Of a stretch of 14,032 bases of DNA, positions 7,706 through 14,032 are shown piece by piece. Below the pieces are notes generated by a model. The model was not told the origin of the DNA. It worked only from the letters and a program-made list of their open reading frames with translations, and searched no databases. Source of the DNA: an uncultured Rikenellaceae bacterium (GTDB lineage Bacteria; Bacteroidota; Bacteroidia; Bacteroidales; Rikenellaceae); contig CAMRVW010000041.1 of the NCBI GenBank assembly GCA_947054185.1, positions 1 through 14,032 of the forward strand. Reading direction: 5' to 3'. The position numbers and the translations under genes were made by a program. The stretch's first letter is position 1, and the number at the start of each line of letters is the position of its first letter.

Positions 7706-7706
7706 A

Positions 7707-8759
7707 ATGACAGACAAATACGCCGATGGCGATAAAATAGCGTCGCTGATAGCCGCCTCAAACGATATATTGCTGGCGGGACACACCAACCCCGACGGCG
7801 ACTCGATAGGCTCTCTGGTGGCCATGGGGTCTATGCTCGAAGATATGGGCAAGCGCGTAATATGCGTGGTACCCAACGAGATACCGCGTTCATTGCGTAA
7901 GGCCAAAGGCGGTATGAAGATATACGATTTCACAGCGGCAGACCGCTATATCAAAGAGAGGCTGTCGACGTGCGACCTTGTCGTATGCCTCGATTTCAAC
8001 GACATATCGACACGCATAGGCGCCCTGGGACCGGTGTTGGAGGCACACGCATGCCCCAAGATATTGATAGACCACCACTTATCGCCCGTGGTCGAAAATT
8101 TCGACGCCATCATAAGCGACCCGTCGGCCTCGTCGACATGTTACCTTGTATACAAGCTCATAACCGACATTGCCGGCACCGAGAGCATAACACCGCGCAT
8201 CGCATCGGCGCTCTATATGGGCATGATGACCGACACGGGCAAGTTCAGCTTCGGAGCACTGACGCCCGAGCTGTTTCGTGCCGTGGCCGTATTGGTGGAG
8301 CGAGGCGCCGACATACGGGCAGTCGACATGGCGGTATTCAACAGCCAGTCTGAAGGGCGCGTAAGACTCACCGGATATGCCCTGCACAAGAAGATGGTGG
8401 TGTTACACGGGCACGGCGCCGCATACATAACACTGTCGCTCAATGAGTTGAACCGTTTCAGGCATCAGAGCGGCGACACCGACGGGTTGGTCAACATGCC
8501 CATGCAGATAGAGGGGGTCGACATATCGGCACTCTTCATAGAGACGGCCGAGTGCATAAAGATATCGTTCCGCTCACGAGGCGACAACGGACTGGATGTC
8601 AACACCTTCGCGCGTAAATATTTCATCGGTGGCGGACACCGCAACGCTGCCGGCGCCAAATCGTTCGACACCATGAACAACACCGTGGTGCGCTTCATAG
8701 AGGCGTTACAGGCAGAAGCGGAGGCAAAAAAGTCAATCGCAAACACTTCGGAGTCATGA
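7707..8759 (+). CDS. nrnA: DHH/DHHA1 family phosphoesterase (NrnA-type nanoRNase / pAp phosphatase)
   Basis: This is a 350-residue cytoplasmic metal-dependent phosphoesterase of the NrnA type. Such enzymes degrade very short RNAs and, in several species, dephosphorylate 3'-phosphoadenosine 5'-phosphate. The DHH domain has H26-TNPDGDS with D30 and D32, D96 in the CLDFND motif, the signature D122-H-H124 and D176 in MTDTG. These make up the expected manganese-binding set. The DHHA1 substrate domain ends with GGGHRNAAG (308-316). The length is slightly above the family's common 310-340 because of an Ala/Glu/Lys-rich tail. The ATG at 7707 follows a weak AAAGAG site. It overlaps rlmH by 4 bases (ATGA), so the two are probably translated together. 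Which substrate is preferred cannot be read from the sequence. Confidence 0.9.
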   Translation: MTDKYADGDKIASLIAASNDILLAGHTNPDGDSIGSLVAMGSMLEDMGKRVICVVPNEIPRSLRKAKGGMKIYDFTAADRYIKERLSTCDLVVCLDFNDISTRIGALGPVLEAHACPKILIDHHLSPVVENFDAIISDPSASSTCYLVYKLITDIAGTESITPRIASALYMGMMTDTGKFSFGALTPELFRAVAVLVERGADIRAVDMAVFNSQSEGRVRLTGYALHKKMVVLHGHGAAYITLSLNELNRFRHQSGDTDGLVNMPMQIEGVDISALFIETAECIKISFRSRGDNGLDVNTFARKYFIGGGHRNAAGAKSFDTMNNTVVRFIEALQAEAEAKKSIANTSES

Positions 8760-9229
8760 ATATAGACCTTGTGGTGGTGGGACGCACCAATGTGTCGTTC
8801 GTGGAGGCGGGCATGGGCGAGTATGTCAAGCGGTTGGGCCGTTACGTGCGTTTCGGCGTGGTGACGGTGCCCGACATAAAGGGCGGCGGGTCACTGTCGG
8901 AGGTGGAGCTCAAAGAGCGCGAGGGGGCTGCTTTGGTATCGGTGTTGGCCGACTATGACAGGGTGATATTGCTCGACGAGCACGGCACGGAACGAGGCTC
9001 TGAGGAGTTTGCTCAATGGTTGGAGGAGGCCATGAACAGAAGTGTGCGGCGCATGGCTTTCGTGGTGGGCGGCGCTTACGGCTTTTCCAAGAGAGTCAGG
9101 GAGTTAACCAAAGAGAGCATGTCTATATCGCGCATGACATTTTCGCACCAGATGATAAGGCTGCTGTTTGTGGAGCAACTCTATCGCGCCTTTACCATAA
9201 TACGCAAGGAGCCTTACCACCACAGATGA
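8756..9229 (+). CDS. rlmH: 23S rRNA (pseudouridine1915-N3)-methyltransferase RlmH
   Basis: RlmH is a SPOUT-class methyltransferase that uses S-adenosylmethionine to methylate pseudouridine 1915 in helix 69 of 23S rRNA on assembled 70S ribosomes. The 157 residues match the family length. They show the LLDEHG segment (72-77), VVGGAYGFS (103-111) and the C-terminal knot ISRMTFSHQMIRLLFVEQLY (124-143) followed by R-A-F-T-I-I-R-K-E-P-Y-H-H. The start overlaps the end of the phosphoesterase gene (ATGA). All seven isoleucines are coded by ATA. The stop codon lies inside an 8-base inverted repeat with a sequence downstream. Confidence 0.95.
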   Translation: MNIDLVVVGRTNVSFVEAGMGEYVKRLGRYVRFGVVTVPDIKGGGSLSEVELKEREGAALVSVLADYDRVILLDEHGTERGSEEFAQWLEEAMNRSVRRMAFVVGGAYGFSKRVRELTKESMSISRMTFSHQMIRLLFVEQLYRAFTIIRKEPYHHR

Positions 9230-9543
9230 CCTTAACAATTATGTTACAGTCAATTACAGCCGTCATCTGAAGCTGTGCTTCAGGTATCCGCAAAGGGGAA
9301 CACCGCACTGAGGAGCAACGTCACTTTAGCAAGATGCCAAAGCATGACATATTGCAACAGATGTGATTCACCGGAAGCGGTCCGGGGGTGAACATTGCAA
9401 GGCAATGCACCAGAATGTTCATCCAATAAAAGCATCCGCTCCAAGAGTGCCGGGCAAGGAAAAAAGAACATAAAGCACTAAAGACAAGATAATTACAGCG
9501 TCCGTCAGAGAAACAGGGCGGACAAACACAAAAACATTCAGGT
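9230..9543 (+). other. 314-base structured gap ahead of the histidine kinase
   Basis: No gene is supported here. Visible inverted repeats are CAGATGAC/GTCATCTG (9223-9230 and 9262-9269, including the rlmH stop), a perfect 7-base stem CTGAAGC/GCTTCAG with a TGT loop (9267-9283), CCGGA/TCCGG (9371-9385) and TGAACATT/AATGTTCA (9389-9396 and 9414-9421). The first two share bases 9267-9269 and so cannot both form fully. None is followed by a T run, so there is no clear terminator, and I find no TAnnTTTG promoter on the plus strand. It could be the leader of the kinase gene or an internal operon spacer. I do not recognise a known riboswitch. Confidence 0.45.
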
Positions 9544-12500
9544 ATGCCTGTTGCTCACATAGGATTTCGTCGTTATGCCATAAAGGTCGACACGTTCATA
9601 AGGCGTTGGTGGCTTGTCACATCGGTGTCGTTGATGTTTGCGTGCATACTTTTCGGCAGGTTGTCGGGCAAGATATATTACTCAGATTACGCGCGCAACG
9701 TGGAGGACGCCATAGCCGCCATAGAGCACGAATTCGACACCATAGCCGGCGTATGGCTCGACACCGCCGCCACCAAAGACGCCTCTTTCGTATGGCGCGA
9801 CAGCTCTTTAGTGCATAACATGCGCGCCCATAACACCGGCATATTCCTGTTTGACCACGACTCGCTCGTATATTGGAGCAAGTCGCCCATGGACGAGCCG
9901 CAAGAGCTTTTGCAGACCGACACATCGCGCCGTTTCGTATATTTAGGCAACAAGATATTGCTGCCCCTGAGGCGCGACTCGTGCGGCAGGAAGGCCATAT
10001 CGCTGATAAACCTCGCCTATTACAACACAGAAAAGACCGTCATATCAGACGCCACCTGGAACCACATAGTCGACACCCGCAGTTACGCCATACTGCCATA
10101 CAGCGACAAAGGGCTCAACATACGCAGCCGCGACGGAGAGCTGCTCTTCGGCATAGAGCCGCGCAAGATAGATCGCAACATGTCGGCAATGGAGTATATA
10201 GGCCTGCTCGGGTTTTTCATATTCTGTTACGGCATAACTCTCTGGGGGATAAGCTTTTCACGCCATCATAACGCCGTTGTGGCCATAATAGGCACCGCAC
10301 TGCTGATATTGCTTTTGCGCATTATGGCCATATACACCGGGTTTCCGTCGGAGGGTTCGTTTTGGTTCAGCCCCCACTCCGGAATAAACGAGCTTCTATC
10401 CACCAAGTCGTATCGTTATTTTACGGTCGGCAACCTGTTCATAGACACCTTTTTAATGCTGCTTATAGCCAGCATGGCCGAGCGCATAAAGCACCGCATA
10501 AAGATACAGTCACGCAAATTTCCGACGGCCACCAAACGCACATATCTGGCCCTGTGGCTAGTCGTATCGTCGGCGTTTATGGTGTGGCAGATATACCTGA
10601 TATCAAGGCTGATATATGCCAAGTTCGACAGCAAGAACATTGTGGACATATTTTCGTTCGACCTCGAAACATTCGTATCTTACATAATAGTGGTGGCGCA
10701 GACCACCATATACATACTCTTTTTCTCTTCGGCGCGAACCGTTTGCAGCCGCTCGACCATGATACTCTCGTCGTGCATACGTCCGTTGGCGGTGATTGTC
10801 ATGCTGGCGTTGCTGTCGTCTCACTTTTTCGGCATGGCCAAGGTGGGCATAATATGCGTGGCGGCCCTGGCGGTGTTGCTGTTGGCGGCGCTGTGGAGAG
10901 ACAAGCAGGTGCATTGGGTATGGCACTCGCTGATAATGGCGGCAATGATAACGGCAATGATATTTCACGACAGCCGCAACCATCTCAACGCCTTGCAACA
11001 ACATGCGGCCATAGAGCTGGCGACAAAAAACGGATACTCCAACAGCACCCTCTATTCATACCTGCTCTCGGGCGATACCAGGGCTTTGAACAACACATCG
11101 GCATACTCGTTCGTAAAGGTGTCGGGCGACCACATCACCGAATACAACGGCGAACACATATACGGCATATCGCTGCTGGACCAGGATAGCAGAACAGGCT
11201 TGTTTTACAACCGCGGCAATTACAAACACTTCATTTACAAGTCGCCCGAGGACGGCTCTGTGTCGGTGGTGTCGCGTCAGGAGGTGACATTGATAGACCG
11301 TGTCACCCTCTTCATGTACATATTCATATTGTTGTTCGCCGGCCAGCTGTTATTCCTGCGTTTTTCCATACACGTGCCGCCGAGCGCATATTTCAAGGCC
11401 GGAATATACTCACGTGTGCAGATGACCGTCATGGGTGTGATAGTGATAACCGTGGGCATAATACTATTTGCCGTGTCGCGATTTTTCGTCGAGAACCAGA
11501 AGCTCGACTTGAGCACACACATATTCAACACCGCATTTTACGTAACCAGCGATTACCGGCACAATTTCCGCTCGGCACCGACGCCTGCCGACAGCACCCG
11601 CCTGTGGCAATGGGCAGCAAGGGGCGAGAAGAAATATCTCTCGAACATAAACGTGTTTGACCGCAACGGCGACCTTACGGCATCATCGTCGCTGCCGGCA
11701 TATCGCAACAAGATAGTGCCCAGGAAGATAAACCCAGACATTTTCAACCTCGGCGACAAGTTCAAAACCAAGGTGGTACACGAAAGGGCGGGCGACTTAG
11801 GATATCTGTCGTTATATTCTCTTGTCAGACACGAAGACGGCACACGCTCATACATAAACATAATTTTCCGCGACGCCGACAACAAACCCACATCTTTACC
11901 ACTGATAATCAACATACTGAACGTGTTTGTGCTGGCTCTCACCGTCGGTCTGCTGGTGTCGTTGTTTCTTTACAAACAGATAATGAGGCCTCTCAACATA
12001 ATAAGTCAAAGCATACGCGACATACGTTACCGACGCCGCATAACGGGTTATTACCACAAGCACGGCAGCGAGCTTGAATTGCTCATAGACCAGTATAACA
12101 ACACGTTAAGCGACCTTGAGGCCTCTTACGAAGAGCTGGCCAACCGCGAGCGCGAGGGTGCATGGAAAATTTTGGCGCAACAGATAGCCCACGAGATAAA
12201 GAACCCGTTGACGCCCATAAAGTTAAAGGTGCAGATGCTGCAACGCCGCAAAGCCAAGGGCGACCCCGGATGGGCCGACGACATAGACGGCTCGCTCAGC
12301 TCTATAGTGTCGCAGATAGATGTATTGTCGGGCATTGTGTCCGAGTTTTCCAACTTCGCCAAGATGAACATGAAGCCGCTCGAGCGCATAGACCTGTCGG
12401 CACTCATGGACGATATATTGCAGCTTTACCTCTCTTACCCCGACGTGGCCGTGACATATTGCAACAATGTGTCGCCGGAGGTGCCGTGGGTAATGCTCGA

Positions 12501-12837
12501 CGCAGGCAACTTCAGAAGCGTGATTGTCAACATAATGGTAAACGCCATATATGCTGTCGGCGAGCGTTCTGACGCAGCCGTCGATGTGGCTCTCGACAAG
12601 GTCGACGGCGGCTATCGCATAAGCGTCAGCGACAACGGCGTCGGCATAAAAGACGAGGACAAAGAGATGATATTCAAGCCCTCGTTCACCACCAAGAAGA
12701 GCGGAAGCGGCATAGGCCTGACCATATCGCGGCAGATTGTCAAGAACATGAACGGCGACATCTCGTTCACTTCGGTATATGGCGAGGGAACGACATTTAC
12801 AGTATTCCTGCCGAAGGCACCCTCAGAGGGACGATAG
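9544..12837 (+). CDS. Large polytopic sensor histidine kinase (NtrY-like)
   Basis: This is a 1097-residue membrane histidine kinase that should sense a signal outside the inner membrane and phosphorylate a response regulator. I count about twelve membrane helices (near 24-42, 217-237, 244-263, 294-311, 335-355, 377-396, 412-428, 432-450, 460-474, 587-607, 626-646, 787-811). This topology leaves three sizeable periplasmic blocks (43-216, about 475-586, about 647-786) and puts basic loops inside. A HAMP-like linker (about 806-860) leads to the phospho-acceptor H883 in IAHEIKNPLTPIK, the N box around N996 and N1000, DNGVGI (1030-1035), the F box FKPSFTTK and the G2 box GSGIGL (1054-1059). All catalytic boxes are intact. 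No receiver domain or response regulator gene is in the window, so the partner is elsewhere. The signal is unknown. Confidence 0.92.
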   Translation: MPVAHIGFRRYAIKVDTFIRRWWLVTSVSLMFACILFGRLSGKIYYSDYARNVEDAIAAIEHEFDTIAGVWLDTAATKDASFVWRDSSLVHNMRAHNTGIFLFDHDSLVYWSKSPMDEPQELLQTDTSRRFVYLGNKILLPLRRDSCGRKAISLINLAYYNTEKTVISDATWNHIVDTRSYAILPYSDKGLNIRSRDGELLFGIEPRKIDRNMSAMEYIGLLGFFIFCYGITLWGISFSRHHNAVVAIIGTALLILLLRIMAIYTGFPSEGSFWFSPHSGINELLSTKSYRYFTVGNLFIDTFLMLLIASMAERIKHRIKIQSRKFPTATKRTYLALWLVVSSAFMVWQIYLISRLIYAKFDSKNIVDIFSFDLETFVSYIIVVAQTTIYILFFSSARTVCSRSTMILSSCIRPLAVIVMLALLSSHFFGMAKVGIICVAALAVLLLAALWRDKQVHWVWHSLIMAAMITAMIFHDSRNHLNALQQHAAIELATKNGYSNSTLYSYLLSGDTRALNNTSAYSFVKVSGDHITEYNGEHIYGISLLDQDSRTGLFYNRGNYKHFIYKSPEDGSVSVVSRQEVTLIDRVTLFMYIFILLFAGQLLFLRFSIHVPPSAYFKAGIYSRVQMTVMGVIVITVGIILFAVSRFFVENQKLDLSTHIFNTAFYVTSDYRHNFRSAPTPADSTRLWQWAARGEKKYLSNINVFDRNGDLTASSSLPAYRNKIVPRKINPDIFNLGDKFKTKVVHERAGDLGYLSLYSLVRHEDGTRSYINIIFRDADNKPTSLPLIINILNVFVLALTVGLLVSLFLYKQIMRPLNIISQSIRDIRYRRRITGYYHKHGSELELLIDQYNNTLSDLEASYEELANREREGAWKILAQQIAHEIKNPLTPIKLKVQMLQRRKAKGDPGWADDIDGSLSSIVSQIDVLSGIVSEFSNFAKMNMKPLERIDLSALMDDILQLYLSYPDVAVTYCNNVSPEVPWVMLDAGNFRSVIVNIMVNAIYAVGERSDAAVDVALDKVDGGYRISVSDNGVGIKDEDKEMIFKPSFTTKKSGSGIGLTISRQIVKNMNGDISFTSVYGEGTTFTVFLPKAPSEGR

Positions 12838-13080
12838 CCGCCGGGTGGTGCGGGTGGCTGTGAGATAGGCGGGATTGGTTTTCTTATTTTGATAGATTGC
12901 GGTGAGGGTTGGTTGTCGAGGAGTTGGGAGTCAAGGAATTGTATGTCCGGAGGGTCATTTGGGTTGTTCGTATTTTGGGCGTATTGGGGATGAGGGGAGC
13001 ATTGAAGTTGAGGACTTGGAGTTTAAAACTTGGAGTTGGGGCTTTGGAGTCGGGGCTTTGGAATTGATGTGAAATCAAGA
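12838..13080. other. G-rich, C-poor intergenic stretch
   Basis: Directly after the kinase stop the plus strand becomes very G-rich and C-poor: by hand count about 97 G against 21 C over 12841-13080. Runs of three or four G recur through the stretch. The neighbouring kinase gene shows no such skew. It holds no convincing gene; a 67-residue minus-strand frame is Pro/Ser/Asn/Thr-rich and looks like a consequence of the base bias. A degenerate 14-base tandem repeat lies at its right end. Confidence 0.6.
13000..13069 (+). repeat. Degenerate 14-bp tandem repeat, five copies
   Basis: Five consecutive 14-base units can be aligned without gaps at 13000-13013, 13014-13027, 13028-13041, 13042-13055 and 13056-13069. 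The approximate consensus is CTTTGGAGTTGGGG. Units 3 and 4 are closest to each other; the first and last are most diverged. The unit length is not a multiple of three, so it does not encode a protein repeat. No function is evident. Confidence 0.65.
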
Positions 13081-13229
13081 CACACACGGCTTAACAACAG
13101 GCGTCAGCCACTGCGCGCATATGTTCCGCCGGAGTCGCATTTAGGGTAATGTGTCGGGCCGGGAGTATCTGAAAAGCCAATACCCTATTCTCTTTCCGTG
13201 CCACATCTGATTCACCAGGGTCAATTGAA
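13081..13229. other. Unassigned spacer before the first hairpin element
   Basis: No gene is supported. A 7-base inverted repeat TAGGGTA/TACCCTA (13142-13148 and 13181-13187) with a 32-base interior is the only structure I can point to. No promoter of the TAnnTTTG type is seen on the plus strand ahead of the element at 13230. Confidence 0.4.
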
Positions 13230-13304
13230 AAAGGCAGGCCTTAACTGCTAGATTGTCCATTATTACAAGCCCTTGCGAGCTTCGTTCGTGGTCGGCCTGC
13301 CTTA
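13230..13304 (+). repeat. 75-base hairpin element, copy 1 (possible ncRNA)
   Basis: The element is bounded by a perfect 10-base inverted repeat AAGGCAGGCC/GGCCTGCCTT (13231-13240 and 13294-13303). Inside it a second stem pairs TTGCGAGC (13273-13280) with GTTCGTGG (13284-13291) around a 3-base loop, using four G-U wobbles. These are pairs only in plus-strand RNA; on the minus strand they would be A-C mismatches. A second copy at 13902-13976 is identical at about 62 of 75 positions with no gaps, and changes in the inner stem keep it paired. I do not recognise a named RNA or transposon family. Confidence 0.6.
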
Positions 13305-13662
13305 GTTGTCGAGTCGAATTATAGATATTTTGCAGACAATATCATAATATTATCTCAAAAACTGACCAATTGTGCCTGTTTTATTTTTCAAACCCCTGCA
13401 CGGCGGCCTCTTGCAGCGTAAGTTCACGCTAATTATGATAAACGGTCAGCCAAATCATCGGCGGACACAACGTACGCTCCGACCGGGCTGCTTATCGTTG
13501 CCACTCACGTACAAACCGGGATGTACGCATTGCAACTGACGCCCAATGGTAACCGCGTATACCCGCGTGGTGCACGAGTCACCCGAGCTGCCGTGACGAC
13601 CGAGAATAAAACACTATATTTAAGCGAGATGCAATCTGACTTTACATCATTGATAATGTCCA
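13305..13662. other. Unassigned spacer between hairpin elements
   Basis: No gene is supported. Short inverted repeats are present: CTGCA/TGCAG (13396-13416), AGCGT/ACGCT (13415-13430) and CGTACA/TGTACG (13508-13527). An AT-rich stretch lies at about 13315-13390. Two roughly 63-codon frames on opposite strands across 13505-13712 look accidental, since both run through the terminator hairpin at 13663-13697. Confidence 0.4.
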
Positions 13663-13697
13663 TAAAAAAAGATGTTGCGCTATCTGGGCGCAACATC
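13663..13697 (-). terminator. Intrinsic terminator facing left
   Basis: A perfect 10-base stem GATGTTGCGC/GCGCAACATC (13671-13680 and 13688-13697, 7-base loop) is followed on the minus strand by seven T (complement of 13664-13670). This is a near-ideal Rho-independent terminator for a minus-strand transcript. No minus-strand gene lies between it and the window edge. It must end either an RNA starting within 13700-14032 or a gene beyond 14032 with a long 3' region. On the plus strand it lacks a following T run. Confidence 0.75.
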
Positions 13698-13715
13698 CGT
13701 AAGGGTAACTAATAT

Positions 13716-13791
13716 AAAGGCAGGCCGACACCCGCCCACCGGTGCTTGAAGGATTTGGACCGCATGAACTGTGTCGGCACCGTCAGCCTGC
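13716..13791 (+). repeat. Divergent third hairpin element
   Basis: It begins with the same 12 bases (AAAGGCAGGCCG) as the element at 13902, has nearly the same length (about 76 bases) and ends in a related right arm (CAGCCTGC). The interior differs. It has a perfect 8-base stem GCCGACAC/GTGTCGGC (13724-13731 and 13771-13778) and alternative pairings such as CGGTGC/GCACCG (13739-13744 and 13777-13782). The shared left arm suggests common origin or shared recognition, but similarity is limited to the ends. Confidence 0.4.
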
Positions 13792-13901
13792 GTGTTTCAG
13801 AGGTGACGCAAGCCGCTGCCTTCGGGAAATATTAAATAACTTATTAGTATAAAATATTGTATAATCATAAAACTTAGGAATTTAAGGTTTTGTCTCTTGC
13901 A

Positions 13902-13976
13902 AAAGGCAGGCCGCAACTGCTAAAATCACCGTTATTACAAGCCCTCGCGAACTCTGTTCGTGGACGACCTGCCTTA
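13902..13976 (+). repeat. 75-base hairpin element, copy 2 (possible ncRNA)
   Basis: This copy lies in the same orientation as the element at 13230, 672 bases further right. The outer arms are AAGGCAGG/CCTGCCTT (13903-13910 and 13968-13975). The inner stem pairs TCGCGAAC (13945-13952) with GTTCGTGG (13956-13963). Compared with copy 1, two wobbles have become Watson-Crick pairs, so the stem is kept while the sequence changes. The middle ATTACAAGCCC segment is unchanged. It is preceded by an AT-rich stretch (13826-13890) that could hold a promoter, though no exact consensus is seen. Confidence 0.6.
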
Positions 13977-14032
13977 ATGTCAAATCATATTTGTCTTTAC
14001 AATTTTTAAACCTGTATCTACAAAAACAAAGC
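13977..14032. other. AT-rich right edge
   Basis: The last 56 bases are AT-rich and show no gene start. CATATTTG at 13987-13994 is one base from the TAnnTTTG element but lacks a convincing upstream partner. The next gene lies beyond the window. Confidence 0.3.

Noticed and set aside
9364..9374. TGATTCACC shared between 9364-9373 and 13208-13217
   Set aside because: The shared segment is only nine to ten bases, with no extension on either side, so it is likely chance.
9280..9471. 63-codon minus-strand frame ahead of the kinase
   Set aside because: It has no family resemblance, no ribosome-binding site, and lies in a stretch full of inverted repeats.
9230..9543. Cobalamin or other known riboswitch ahead of the kinase
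   Set aside because: A GGGGAACACCGC-like string resembles parts of such leaders, but the conserved core blocks are missing or out of order.
13505..13712. Two opposed small frames of 63 codons (13505-13696 minus, 13521-13712 plus)
   Set aside because: Both run across the terminator hairpin at 13663-13697 and match nothing I recognise; at most one could be real and neither has a ribosome-binding site.
13230..13976. Repeats as a CRISPR array
   Set aside because: There are only two close copies 672 bases apart with internal differences, no regular spacers and no cas genes.

Overview
The window looks like a chromosomal segment from a member of the Bacteroidales. Three things support this: a small DUF4492-type membrane protein paired with cydAB, a short FtsL-like protein between rsmH and a PASTA-bearing FtsI, and a TTTG-N20-TAnnTTTG promoter of the Bacteroidetes primary sigma factor type upstream of rsmH. 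The DNA is moderately GC-rich, yet isoleucine is written overwhelmingly as ATA. A family-level placement (for example near Muribaculaceae or Barnesiellaceae) would be a guess.

Layout: positions 1-536 are a gene-free spacer rich in hairpins that ends a leftward transcript. Positions 537-3959 (minus strand) form a compact cell-division operon, rsmH-ftsL-ftsI, with a recognisable promoter, 4-base junctions and tandem terminator-like hairpins. The genes that normally flank this block in the dcw cluster (mraZ before it, murE after it) are not next to it. Positions 4301-7652 (minus strand) encode cytochrome bd oxidase: DUF4492 protein, then an unusual 372-base gap, then cydA and cydB, with a good terminator after cydB. 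From 7707 rightwards (plus strand) come a DHH/DHHA1 phosphoesterase (NrnA type) and rlmH, overlapping by 4 bases. After a 314-base structured gap comes a 1097-residue, twelve-helix sensor histidine kinase with no response regulator in view.

The last 1195 bases (12838-14032) hold no convincing gene but are not featureless. They begin with a strongly G-over-C skewed stretch containing a degenerate 14-base tandem repeat. They then contain two 75-base copies, about 83% identical, of a hairpin element, with base changes that preserve pairing only if read as plus-strand RNA. A third, divergent relative and a near-ideal intrinsic terminator pointing left lie between the two copies. This region is the best candidate for something undescribed.

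The genes are mostly housekeeping: septal peptidoglycan synthesis and ribosome modification (rsmH, ftsL, ftsI, rlmH), microaerobic respiration or oxygen scavenging (cydAB), nucleotide/short-RNA turnover (nrnA type) and envelope or environment sensing (the kinase). I could run no searches; all family assignments are by recognition of motifs.
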